Of a stretch of DNA of 64,000 bases, positions 23,528 through 35,492 are shown piece after piece. Positions within the stretch are counted from its first letter, which is position 1, and each line of letters begins with the position of its first letter. The stretch is from Selaginella moellendorffii (Eukaryota; Streptophyta; Lycopodiopsida; Selaginellales; Selaginellaceae), in assembly GCF_000143415.4 (NCBI RefSeq), contig NW_003314385.1, positions 380,407-444,406 on the forward strand, read 5' to 3'. The notes beneath the pieces are model-generated. The model saw only the letters and a program-made list of their open reading frames with translations. It was not told the origin of the DNA and ran no database searches. The translations under genes and the position numbers were made by a program.

Positions 23528-24964
23528 TGTGAGATATAAAATCCCCAGGCCCCAAAGTGGAGCCAGAAGGGTGCCACATGGTAGTGGCTGAAGCGAAAGC
23601 CAAACAAGCGTAACATGTTTGGACCAAAAGCTCCGACTTGAAAGGTCGAAAGTGGGAGTGGAACTCCTAAAGAAGTGCTCGAGGAATGAGCACGAAGCGA
23701 GCAATAAACGAGGCTCCAAAAAAGGGACCCAAAAGGACCAGCACATGACACGTGGAGGAGTCCGAGATAGACCCGAGATGCAGTCTAAGATGGAGTCCGA
23801 GATGGACCCGAGATGGAGTTGGAGATGGAGTCCGAGGTGGAGTCCGAGGTGGAGTCTGAGATGGACCCAAGATGGAGTCCGAGATGGAACCGAGACCGAG
23901 ACCGAGTTTGAGTCCGAAACCAGGACCGAGTCCGAATATTAATATAAGCTGTTGGGTGAAAGCCCAAAACGATCGTCCCCCGGGGGGGGGGGGGGGGGGG
24001 GGCGCTGTGGGGGTTCCAAAAGTATAGTAGGGAGAGTGTGGGGGTTGGAGCCCAATGGAGCCAGTTTGGCCAGGAAAGGCCAGTTTGGCCCAGAAAAGGC
24101 CAGCTTAGCCTAGGAAGGCTGTACTTAGGTGTTGGGTGATGAGCTGACCATTGAGAAGTCCAAGACTAGAGTGAATATGGACCAACAAGCGGGGTAGCTT
24201 GGTGAAGTGTTCAAGAGCTGGCTCTAGTTCCCCCGGGAGATCGAATGGGTGATGCTCCTAGTCCAAGTGTGGGTGGCACTACCTACTTGGATACCTGGTG
24301 TGGCTCAACAAAACCTCGCTCTAAGCCCATGGCTAGAGCACCCAAAGGCGGAAGGCAAGGAGAGTACCTATGAGGCCCATGTAGGGCCACAGTGTTCCGA
24401 AATGTTGTCCCAAAGTCTCAGACTGTGGAAAAGAAGATGAGTAGCCTTCTAGTATGGTGACCAAGGACACAGTCACATGGCGAGGAAGTCCTAGAGGACC
24501 GTGAGACATAGTGGTCGGGCCTGTGGGCCTTGATCCCGTGGCAGTGTTGGCGAACACAACCATGGACAGAAAGGGACTTGGTGAGGACCGAAAAAGGGAT
24601 ATTAGGGAACGCTAAGGATGCTAAGGAGTGGATCTGAGATGACCACTCATGGACGGATGGCCCAGTCTTGGAGAGACGGGATTGCAAAGTAGATGGTGTT
24701 GGACCACCGATGTGACCAAGGAGAATGGGCATGGCCTAGCATAACGGGCTGATATGTCAGTGGTACCTTGGGGTGTCGATCATGGGATCGGACACGTGGA
24801 GCACTTGGACCAAGTGCAAAGTTTGAGTGGCATGGATGCCATTCTCAGGGAGAGCAAGCCCCAAATCTAGAATTGGACTTATGGAGGTTGTGAGTGAGAC
24901 TCTTCCAAGTGGTCGGAAGTATGGCTAAGTGACTAAAGTAGAATGGAAAATTTAGTTGCTTACA
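23528..24964 (+). repeat. E3 5' LTR with 12-bp minisatellite and long G run
   Basis: Starts TGTGAGATATAAAATCCCC and ends TTGCTTACA. 23757-23935 is an array of about 12-bp units of the type GAGATGGAGTCC/GAGATGGACCC. 23982-24002 is an uninterrupted run of 21 G. The region from about 24060 to 24964 is shared, inverted, with E4. A primer-site-like TTGGTATTGGAGC follows at 24967. Confidence 0.85.
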
Positions 24965-27670
24965 ACTTGGTATTGGAGCTGTTCTTTTGTTCGACTCTTA
25001 TTGGTGGCCAAGTATATCACCACTTGTATTGGAAATGGAAGGTCCTAGGTATGGACGTATCCTTGAGGAGGAGCATGTCGAGAGGACATGACTCTCCACT
25101 CAAGTTCATGCGTGAACTTGTGCGCAATATGGTGGATGGAAAAGGGCCAGTAAGGGAACGACTTTGGGATTTTGGGAACAGGATAAGGGTTTCCTCAGAG
25201 AGTTGAGGATGTGATCTAGATGAGCATTTGACGTAACAAACGGGCTAATGTAGTTGTGGTAAACAACTATAGTTGGGATCACGGGAAAGATGCAAACTCC
25301 AAAAAAATAAAGGAGTCAAAAAATTACCCTTATATAGTTGAGGTTGGTGCTCATAAATTTGAGACCGGAATTAATGACCGTAGGAGATCAAATACGGAAG
25401 AGGACATAAGTCCTTGGAAAGGTAGCCGGGGCTACCTCTAATAAATGCTGGAACAACCCAAGGAGTTGGGCGTGTACTTAGAGGATGAGATGGTATTCTC
25501 ATCACATGGACAAGTGGTCTTAGGGGGCAAAAGGTTGCCCCCTGAGAACAAATCAAGTGTCAGAGTAACATTTGCAAAGATGGTCCTTGTGAGTAGGACT
25601 TGAATACAAGAAGTTGTATTTTAGTGAGCTGGCACCTCAAATGTAAGACCTCACAAATCGTCGGATTGACAAAGTCCAAAAGGCTAGATGACTCAAATAG
25701 AGTCAAGGAATAATCCTAAGGGATTGATAGAAGCATTTGGATGGAGGTGTGTTGTACCTCACAAAGGATCCAAATATGAGAACAAAGGGTATCTCATTGA
25801 TGGTAGAATGTGCCATACCAAAGTCGTGGGAAAGGTGTTCCCCAAAAGAAAGCAACTTTGGCATAGAGTTGTGTGTGAACACTATGGTGTAGTGCTAATT
25901 GATAGTTGGCATGAGAAACAACTGCTTTGGTCTTGGCAAAGATGTTGACACAAGTGGGGAGTGTCGTAAAGGTAGGCTTGTAGAGCCTATGGTGTGAAGA
26001 CACCGAATGTGCTAAGGCGTGATGCTTTGAAGTAAAATTGGTGGGTTCATGGGAACCCCTTCCCAAAGGAATCCTAATGGAAATGAGAATGGCATAGCCT
26101 AAGCTGGAAGGCATGCGATTGGAGTGTGGTGACCCAAATAATGATGGAGGTGTGAAAGCACTAGCAATGAGCTGTAGGACTTGACAATTATGAGGTAAAT
26201 AAGCAAAAGGTGCAAAATCATTGGTTAAACTAGTAGAAGGTAACTACCTAAAACTTCTTATGGGGATAAGGAAGTTAGATATACCCTTATAGGGGAAAAA
26301 TTGCTTATGTTGCAATATAGTGAGTCAATATCGTAAAAGGAATGTTTATTGCTAAAAAGGCCATCATTGGGACACCCAAGCACTCTAGAGCACCAAGAGG
26401 TAATGTTTTATGTCGTGAAGGCACAGATAAGGCCCAAGGGACAAAGTCCCTAGTGAATGATAGATAAAAGGTGCTATCCAAACGTCCAAAGTTGTGGAGA
26501 TAGAAGAAGTTTGTTTACTCTAATTGGACAAAGCCAAAAAAGGACTTTGGCAAGGCTAGTGATGGGTATACAAAGACCCATGAGTAGCAATGTTAATCTC
26601 AGTATGTGGGATTACAAAATGAGCATACCCGGGTTGAGAAACCACTCCCTAGGCTGTCAGGTAAGTTCATCCTTATGAATACTTGCTAAGGCATGGTAGA
26701 AAATGCAAAGTTATCCTCCTAGTTTGGAGGAGAATGACCGAAAAAAATGTATAAAGCTAAAAAGCAAGTAGTAAAGGGATAGAACCGAACCATAGGAATC
26801 GACAGGCATAACCAAAGGTGGATATGCAAGTTGGGAGTGGAAAATCAAATGGGTGCTCAAGCATATTGTCATTAGCAACCGTGATGCCACGAAAGGTCTA
26901 AAGCATAGAACTGTCCATATTAGACCATATGGCAATTAGAAAGCTTGTGAAAAAAGAGGCCTTAGCAAGTTAAGGAATAGAGTTCCTTGAAGGTTCCCAA
27001 AGACGATTCTAGGTAGATAAGTACTAGAAAGCCAAGTGTAAATGGTTTATAGAGTGCGAGAAATTAGAGTGGTGCAGCAGAAGCGTAATCTTGAAGCTTG
27101 TCATGAGGCAAAGCTATCAAGGTTAGGGAAGTAGTTCCCGAGTGTTTAAAGAGAGGGTTTTGAATGAAAGTCGATGGATAAAGGCTTTTACACTTGTGCA
27201 TGAACCATGTTACGGTGGTTGGATGACTTATTGGCAAGTTGAGGGAACAAATACCCTAGTTGAGGATGCTAACTTTAAAAAGGGTGGCCAATAGGGCTAA
27301 GCATGGAGGAGTCCATGCATGATCACAAATATGTCAAGTGAAAAGATTTGGCAATGTGGAGGAACTAGGTTCCTAAGCTGTGATCTGTAGCGTGCTTTAA
27401 GTATAAGTTGGTGCAGCAGTGTGGGGGAGTCATACCAGGCACCTTGGATGATACCTTTCGTAGATGCATATACGAAGGTTTTGTTTGAGTCCCGACCCTC
27501 TGGCCTTGGGTTCGAGTCCCAACTCATTAGGGCGTGGTGATGGTTTGGAATATGAGGACACTCATTTTTTGGTGGTCATAGACTCTCAGTAAAGAGATTA
27601 GCTTGGGCACACCACTAAACGGGGGATGCCCTGGAATCGTGATGCATGGAAGGATTGCTTAGTGTGGCTC
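24965..27670 (+). other. E3 internal region, first part, non-coding
   Basis: Open frames here are short and none resembles gag, protease, reverse transcriptase or integrase. Parts recur inverted at 48646-49894 (E4). 27666-27670 (GGCTC) is the E2 target duplication. Confidence 0.65.
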
Positions 27671-28815
27671 TGTAGCACACGTGGTTTTGACCCTTTATCC
27701 TATGGTGATTTACCATAGGATAACACCACAAAGCGGAACCTAAACCCTCTTTGTGCCACGTGACAGATGCCACGTGTCACATGCCACGTGTCCAAAGGAA
27801 CATGGTGTGGAACTCGAGGTTCAAGGCCTTGGGCCACTGAATGAAGGAAGGGTGCCAAACTCCCAAGCATGAAGCCAAAGAGTGATGGAACCGGACCACA
27901 GAGCAACTCCCGAGTGTATAGCCCAAGGAGCGAAGGGACAGGAGCACGGAGCGACTTGGAACAGTCCTAGAGTATCTAGCATCCCAATGCCAGGACCAGC
28001 AGGCAAAACGGAGCCAAACAGAGTCTGGCACTATTTTGGCATATCGGTGGCCTAACGCGAGGATATGAGTACTCCACCAGCTAGCATGGTGTGGAGATTG
28101 GGCTTAGACCCAAGCCGGATGCAGAACAAGGACAGACACGCAAGTGGGAGCTAGACTATGCCTCAGGTTGGTCGGCCATGCCTGACCTACCCACTATCCC
28201 TTCTATACATTTGGAACCCCCCACACATCCCCCCCCCTGAGGAACACACGCTTTGGGCTTTCACCCCAAGCCACCCTTAGTACCAGGAGTTAGTCTTTGG
28301 GATAAGCTCGAAATTTACTAAATATGGAATGTCCTTAGATTGCGAATTTGGACACAGGACGAACACCATTGTGTTCAGGATGATCTCTACATTCCGTAGA
28401 TATGCCAAATGAGCAAATCTGGACACTTTCCATAAATAGCATTTGGGACCGAAATGAGACTAACACAAAGGGCATGATAGCGAGGGTGTTTGGCAAACAC
28501 GGTAATCTATCATCTAGTGAATATTGAGGGACCAATCTCAATATCGCGGGGGTTCCCAACACTAGCAAGTGCAAGTCAACGAATGAGTTTCTCTAACCAG
28601 GTCAAGTATGCTTGACTAAATAGACACTTAGGAATTCTTTCCTTATGCTCATCTGGTCAAATGCACATGCAAGGACCAGTTTCTCAACTAGCTTAGGCGG
28701 AGACTGATAACAGGTCTAGCAATACCGACCTCCTGCCGTCGTGGCAGTAAGGAAAGAGTGTCCGTAAGGACTGGTCGACAAGTATCTTTCGATACCCGAA
28801 GTCACATTTGCGACA
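27671..28815 (-). repeat. E2 3' LTR
   Basis: 1145 bp, TGTAGC...GCGACA on the plus strand. The minus-strand beginning TGTCGCAAATGTGACTTCGG is shared with the E1 LTR. Also found at 46353-47466 with a few deletions there, one of about 27 bp near 47090. Confidence 0.9.
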
Positions 28816-29451
28816 CTCTCCCCCTCTTGGGGAAGATTGACGTCCTTGTCGATGCATACTCAAGTCTAGAATACCGCTAAGAAACAACTCCAAAAAAAAG
28901 TTCATGGAATTCACATTATATGAGAAATGCACCAACTTAAATGAGTTAGGGGGCAACCTCTTTGTCTAACGTGGATGCACTACCAACTCAGACACCTTTC
29001 GGCCGTCACCGACAAGGAAATGACCAACGGAGTCAGCCACCCTTGTTGCTCTAGGAGTCACCCAGCTTACAAAAGTGTGATATGCCCCTGCCCGCAAGGA
29101 TATAGAGAAAGAAGCCAGAGGCCCCAACCCTCCTGAGCAAAGAAACAAAACTCATCGGTAAGGTTTAGATAGACTACTGTAAACAGGCAGTTAGAGTTGT
29201 TTACACGGTCACGCCCTTTCAACGAAATAAGGAACATCGACAGAGAGGCGGGTGATGTGACCAGTCAACAGTAGCTACCCCATGACTAGAGATTTCAACA
29301 TGCACATGAAGTGCCGAAGTCAGTCTGCCGATACTGGCCCAAACTCAAAGATCAATAGATGGACAATATCAAAGTCATAGACAATGATATCATAGAGATT
29401 TAATTATCAGTGAATATATTTTAGATTAGAACACAAAAGTATTCCAAGTAA
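28816..29451 (-). other. E2 polypurine tract and 3' untranslated region
   Basis: On the minus strand AAGAGGGGGAGAG lies directly before the LTR (28816-28828). The segment to about 29345 is homologous to E1 15660-16190. 29448-29451 (GTAA) is the left flanking copy of the DNA transposon target site. Confidence 0.8.
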
Positions 29452-29475
29452 AAGCTCTATTTCGTTAAAGTGGGA
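29452..29475 (+). repeat. left terminal inverted repeat of the DNA transposon
   Basis: AAGCTCTATTTCG then TTAAAGTGGGA. The partner at 42010-42033 differs only at the fourth base. A related TATCCCACTT motif lies just inside, as in subterminal transposase sites. Confidence 0.85.
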
Positions 29476-29893
29476 ATTGTCATTATCCCACTTGTAAAAT
29501 AAAGTTTCCAAACCTTTATATAGTATATAAATATAACAAAATTCAATTGCATTGAGGCACATGCCATTTTATTTTAAACAAGAAAATGTCTACTCAATCA
29601 CTTCTCCTCCCCCTGCCACTGCTTCACCTCTCTCTTCTCCTTGTCATCGTCGTCCAATTTCTTTCCATCCTTTTAATATTGGCTCAGTTGCTCCGAGTCT
29701 AGGTGGAGCCCAAGTCCCCATTCAATTTTTACTTTCCCCTTATTAATAAAACAACTTCGTAGACTTCCAATAACATGCTGTAACACTTCTAGTATAATGC
29801 AAATCCTCTCAAAGAATTGTCTTTTAATATTAATACAATGGCATGGAACCCCATGCCATAATAAGTTACATTTTTAAATAAATACATGCCATC

Positions 29894-32800
29894 TCAGACT
29901 GTTATTTTTTGCCTCCAACGCCTATACAATAATCTTGGAATTTCATCACTCTCCACACTATCAGGATTTAAACCCAATAGTAATGCCATCTCTTCTCTAA
30001 TACGTCCACGCTCATGTTCAGTGGTCAAAGAACCCATTCGGTTGAGCAGATTATGGAGATGCGGATAGTGCTTGGCTAGACAATATACATGCCATAAATG
30101 ATGACTGGTGTCTGTCCGATCAAATGGCTTCTGATATACCGTTCCATCTGCCATTTGGTTGATTTCTGCAGCCACCTCCTGGACTGGCCGGTTCTCTATC
30201 ACCATCGCTCCAAGCTGTTTTGCAAGGTCCCCCAGAACATACGGTTTCTTCTCCCTAGTTTCCATACTGCAAGAGATGGGGTGCACTGCATATGTGTGCG
30301 TGTTCGTTGCAGTTTTAATCGGCGAGTCATCGATGATGAGGATTTCACTTGACCTAGCAGTCCGGTTCATCACTACAGCCTCTGGCTTGACGAAGATGGG
30401 CTTGCTACCCCTCACATGGACCATAGTCAAGCAATCCTCCTGCGTTAGGAGAAAGTCAAATGGTAATATTACTCGCGTCTGATCGTGCATCATCTGTAGC
30501 AACGTTAATGCATTGTGGCGCATCATGGATGTCCAAACTCCCAATTGCAAATTGAACCCAGCCCTCTGTTTTAAGTGTCGCATGGTCATTATTAGATCCC
30601 GCAGTTTCTCCCGTGTGATTAATGTGAATCTGTCTCTTTTGACCAACTTGCGACCGCAGGCTTTGGAGGGTGCAATGACATTCGAGGACGAGCCACGCTC
30701 ATGGGACAAAAGGACACCGTTCAGATCAAAAATGATACAGTACCTTCACCGTGACTCTGAAATGAAATGCGTTAGCATAAAAAATGGTACAAGTCAATTT
30801 TACCATCTACAATATTAGCGAATGGTGCTCCCGATGGTCGTTGAGAGGGTTTTGGTCGAGGAAACGTGAAGGGCAGAAATACTCTCCTCTGCAATGTGGG
30901 GTCAATCGCATCCGATGGCGTGTGGGCACATGCCATTTCAGCTGTAGACTTTGGTACAACTGGCTCAACAGTGGCATGGGGTGGTTCCGATGGCGTGTGA
31001 TCACACGCCATTTCAGCTGGTGCCTCTGTTGGCAAAGTGGACATGACCGAACAGGCAGCAGGGGCGGTGTAGGGAGGTTCCAACGGCGCGTAGTCAGACG
31101 ATTGGGCACACGTTGAGTCCGTTGGAAATGAGGATACGACCGGCTCGGCGGCTGGGGCGGCCTCATGCGGGTCCAATGGCGCCTGGTCACCGTCAGTTGG
31201 ATACGTGGACAAGATTGACTCAGTGGTATGGGCAGCATCAAGTGGAGCGTGGTCAGCTTGCTTGGCGTTGATATGGATAGTAGCCTCCACCAGCTCTGAT
31301 GACTCTTGCAGGCAAGTAGAGTCCACTAGCGGATCCATATGCATGTCCAAATATCTCCCTTCGATTGAGATGGTATCCTCCCGTGCTACTAAAAACAAAC
31401 TCATTAGCACATTGAATTGACTATACTGTATTTACCATCAACTGCTATTGAGGAACTAGGACCGATATCACTTGGGCGCACTGCTGATTCTGAAGGATTG
31501 GACATACGTTTCGACCCTTGCTTGGCACTATCCTTCCTCGACACTAAATGCTAGAGTTTGTAAATTCAACTGAATAATCTCTACTTACCATTTGCTCTGC
31601 GACCTACATGGACAATGTTAGAAATGGTAAAAGGTTAGGAATGGATGTACTATTATTTACCTGATGGTTTTGTCTTGTATGACCTTCCTCCGCTGCTCTT
31701 TGGCCACCTCAGGCTAGCCATCGTCGTCATCATCGTCGTCGTCGTTATTGTGATCGTCACCATTGTGAGGACCATCCAAGTCCTCTTCGTCCTCCTCTTC
31801 TTCGTCCTCCTCTTCTTTGTCCTCCTCTTCGTCCTTCTACTCTTCCTGCTCATTATCTTTCTCTGGCTCCTCATCCCCCTCCTGCATTTCTTCCATAGGC
31901 TGCTCAGGCTGGATGGCTTGTTCTTCCAGGACCATCTTGGGAAAATCATCTGGCCGAGTCTCCATCTCAAAATACAAGACATCCATAGCCTGTTTTAGTG
32001 CGTGACCTAGGACCGTATCCTCACCCGACTGTCTTAACATGGTTTCTGCACGTTCTTGCACCCTTCAAAGACGACGAGATGAGAAAAACGTGGCCCTGAC
32101 TTGAAAAGCATCCCTCATCCATTGTACCTCTCCATTGAGATTGGGGAAGGGGAGTCCGCCATAGGAATCTGAGTCAGGAGGTGGTGACTGCCTGCTTTCA
32201 CTCAGCCCTTGATCTGCAATGAATGGCATGAGCACACACGCCATAACTGCGAGGCATTACCTATCATCTTTTCGTTGCCCTTCTTCCTTTTCGAATCAAA
32301 CGCCTCTGATCTCGACGACTGTCCAACGTGCTTTCGCTTTTTATGACCACTGTCAGTTTGAGCTTGGCTGGTGCTTGCCTGTTTTGCCTTTGAAGAAGTG
32401 TCTCCTGCAAGGAATGGCATGAGACCACACGCCATTGCAAATATAATTTGTACCTCCTTTTTTCCTATTGCTTGTCTGTTTGTCCTTCTTCGACGCGCCA
32501 CCAGTGCACTTTTCAGTCCTCGTGTCTGAATATTCACAACGATCTATAATCAAAATGGCGTGAGGCCTCACGTGACCTTACCTTGTGCAGGTTGTGAGCT
32601 CGGCCCAACATGGGTATCTTCAACAGTAGCTGTTAACGCCGTTTCAGCATCTGGGGGTGGCCACGCTCCTGCATACAGAGCTTGTGAGATAACATTTAAA
32701 CTTAAAGTGTGTACTCACCAGGTTCGCAGAGAAGATACTGTTTTTCTTTGGCAACTTTAATTATATGCTCCATTGAAGTCACCTCTTCAATGGAGTTTGT

Positions 32801-35492
32801 CACCGCAACACACGGGACACCCTTGAGTAGTGCGGCTCGAAAGAATAGTCCGCCGCAGTTGTACTCGACAACGCATTTGCCCTTGGAGTTGGAAGCAGGT
32901 GACCCACCCGCTATTGCGTTGAAGACCCAGCTGAGCATTTCCCATGCTGCACCTGGAGCTTTCTTTGGATTCGAAAGCTCCATAGCCGTCTTCAGTTCCT
33001 CAGGCACGGGTAAATTGACCTCCCTCAGATCAATTCGATTGGCCTTGTCGAACGAAGCTGGGAAGTCACTCCAGTCCCACTCTGCTGCAGGACCAATAAC
33101 AAGGGCGAGTGTGAAGATGCGGACATTCGTCGGTATCTTCTTCTTAGCCATTATCCCATGGATCTCCCGCATCTCCTTGCCTTTCAACCGAGCCTTCACC
33201 TTGTTCAAGGCCTTCCAGAACTTGTGATAGGATTCGGAGTCGTAGATCATATAGTGGACTGAAGATTCCACCTCTGCAAGTCCCACCATTAAGTCAATGA
33301 TGGAGCTGACTTCGTCTGCATGAGTGATCTCCTCGTTTGTGAAGTCCATCACACAAAAGATGTTCTTGACTTGCTCATCTCCGCGGGAAACGATGCTCCT
33401 CCACCTTTGATCCTCATCCGAATTCAAGTATACCCGGTAAGGTTCTCGATAGGCATCTGCTGCGGGGTCGAGCTGTTTCTGAAGCCGGCGGTCGACATCA
33501 ATCTTAATGAAATTTGGATACTGATCCAACTTCTCAGCTTTACTTTTCGTGGCATCCCGCAGCAGATCGATGAACTTGGGGGCCCCCTTCACGTACTCGT
33601 CGATGTCTTCATTTGACAACTCCAGCGCTTCCATCATCTCTTGCGTGGTGTCGATGCTCACCCTCTCCACGGCCACTTGCTCGAAGATCCAATCCTTCAA
33701 TAGCGCACGAGCTCTCAGAATCGTGCACAAGTCCTCGTATATCACAATATGGCCGGGAGTCATTTTGGTCTTGTTGAAGACTACCTCACCACGTAGAAGA
33801 GCATTAGCCACTGTCAGAAGGTCGTCATCGTCTAGAGACCGCGAGAAACGCAAGGCGTTGAGCTTCAAATCATTGGGCTTCCGGCCGTCCTCCACACCCA
33901 TTGAGTTTGGCAACTCCCCGTCATGGTACCTCCTCAGCACATCTACCCATTTGTCAAAAACAACTTTTGTCGCGAGTAGAATGTTATGGATGCTGAGTGT
34001 GTCATTGACCCCCAGTGTTTTTGAGAGAAGACTCGAGAATTCCTGCAATGGAAATGGCGTGAGGCCACATGCTATGCCACATGCAACGAGGCTTACCTGC
34101 CAGGCGCTAGTTGCTAGTGCACGTCCTTGTCCTGGTTTTTGTGGCTTCTTCAGTTGAACCCAGAGCTTCCGTGTTCGTGCCAATGTCTCGTGCAGACCCG
34201 ATTTGTAGCACGTTTCTTGCTTGACATTCTGCACGTGGGACATGTATATGATAGATCGGAGGGGCGAGTTGCCTTTTATCAGGCGGACAACTCTTATCTT
34301 GAAGACTTTCTTCACCTCCTCGCCCACCATAATATCCACAACTATCTCTTGCATCGCCAAGCTAGAATGCTGCCCGGAGACGGCATAGAACCGGATGTTC
34401 TGATCATCCAACACCTTCCTATTGATCAAGTCTGGAAACCTCGTCTTGCCCTTCATTGTTCGGTAGTAGGGGATCACGTTTGCGATGTCGGGTGTTACTG
34501 GACTTGCCAGCATCTTCTGCTTCAGTTTCTCCACCCACTCATCAGATACTAGCCTGTGGTTGTATTTGCTTTGGATGTCGATACGGCTCACGTCGATTGT
34601 ATATACTTTGTTGGAATAGTAACAAGTACTATTATCTGCGACAATTTTTGCTGCCTCTTCTTGCTCTTTCTGCTCTTTGTGGCTCTTCTTTTTGGTGGGT
34701 GTAGTGTTCGAACCCGAGGCAATGGCATCACCGAGTAGCTTCTTTTTTGGAGGAGAGTCGGACGTCGGCTTGAGCTTGACCACCCTTTTCTGCTTCGGGG
34801 TAGTTTCCAGATCGACCCCCTTCCCCTTCGCTTCGCGAACTGGAGGCACTCTCAACGGCTCAATGTTGGAATATAGTTTTTGAACATCGCCGTAGGTGAG
34901 GTCCGTGGATTCCATGTGATCTTCATAGACCCGCAGCGTCTTTGAAATTGTGGGCCTCCTAGACAACCTCTTGTAAGCAACCAAAGGGAACGACTTGAGA
35001 GACGGTCCATGGGGTTCAAATATAGAGGGAAAGGGCCCATGAATAAGAGTGCACCCCCTTTTCCAATCGGTTAAGGGTCTTGGGATAGTTGGAGTTAAGC
35101 GTCCTTGGGTTTGAATAGTACTGGGCTGGGTGACCTCCCGGGAAGTCCAAACTCAGGAGTTTACACCTCTCCCTAGCTCCCTCTAGGAATTCCTCATAGC
35201 CGCTGCCCCCCTCCGGGAAGCCGCTAGGATGTGCAAGGTGGATCTTGAAGGCAGACGCTGTCTCTACCACAAGTGCCAGTCCATATTCTTGCATGGAACT
35301 GCATGGAGTGTCTGTCACTTGGATAAGGATCCCCATGCATTCTTTTCTCCCACCATCTGTGTTGTACAGCCTCAGATCCTCGCCTTCCATCCCGAAAGTC
35401 CAACTGGTGAGCTCCTCCCCCTTCTCTGCATCCACATTGACAGTGGCTGGAAGAAGAACGCAATTCCTCGTCTGTTCAGAAATGCACAACAA
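29894..35492 (-). pseudogene. multi-exon transposon gene: ParB/sulfiredoxin-like domain + acidic linker + FCP1-type HAD domain
   Basis: Exons on the minus strand: about 35492-34097 (broken by a Cassandra LTR), 34042-32719, 32668-32582, 32543-32454, 32404-32261, 32213-31661, 31603-31589, about 31552-31433, about 31390-30793, then to the stop at 29894. The segment at about 34610-34300 has a ParB/Srx-like pattern (YTIDVSRIDI; RFYAVSGQHSSLAMQEI). A lysine-rich linker, an acidic run near 31840-31720, and degenerate repeats around DHAPLD/DHTPSE follow. Then comes a HAD domain with motif I FDLNGVLLSHERG, LGVWTSMMRHNA and motif III LIIDDSP, like plant FCP1/NIF phosphatases. Lesions: the LTR insertion, a TGA after SSRRL (about 32066), TAG codons plus an apparent frameshift in the acidic tract, and a TGA just before the HAD domain. 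It may instead be two adjacent genes; the matching intron phases favour one. Confidence 0.65.
34972..35165 (+). repeat. solo Cassandra-type LTR carrying 5S rRNA sequence
   Basis: 194 bp, TGTAAGC...TTTACA, with a perfect duplication CCTCT (34967-34971 and 35166-35170). Positions 35092-35148 are close to the 3' two thirds of plant 5S rRNA (AGTTAAGCGTCCTTGGG; GGGTGACCTCCCGGGAAGT), including the internal Pol III control region. It lies in an exon of the ParB/HAD gene. Removing it with one duplication copy leaves the frame continuous from 35492 past 34966. Confidence 0.92.

Noticed and set aside
23619-23942. Long frames through the GAGATGG and CTC-rich arrays (also 50760-51442 and 52791-53180)
   Set aside because: Low-complexity minisatellite inside LTRs; open in several frames on both strands and without any domain.
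31645-31998. Leucine-rich membrane-like protein on the plus strand
   Set aside because: It is the antisense of the acidic GAG/GAC-rich linker of the minus-strand gene.
34972-34984. Start codon of the ParB-like gene near 34984
   Set aside because: This ATG lies within the Cassandra LTR. The natural frame continues upstream of the insertion to at least 35492.
35092-35148. A 5S rRNA gene
   Set aside because: Only the 3' two thirds are 5S-like, and it sits inside a 194-bp TG...CA unit with a 5-bp target duplication; the same unit flanks the two small elements at 52-53.7 kb. It is a Cassandra LTR.
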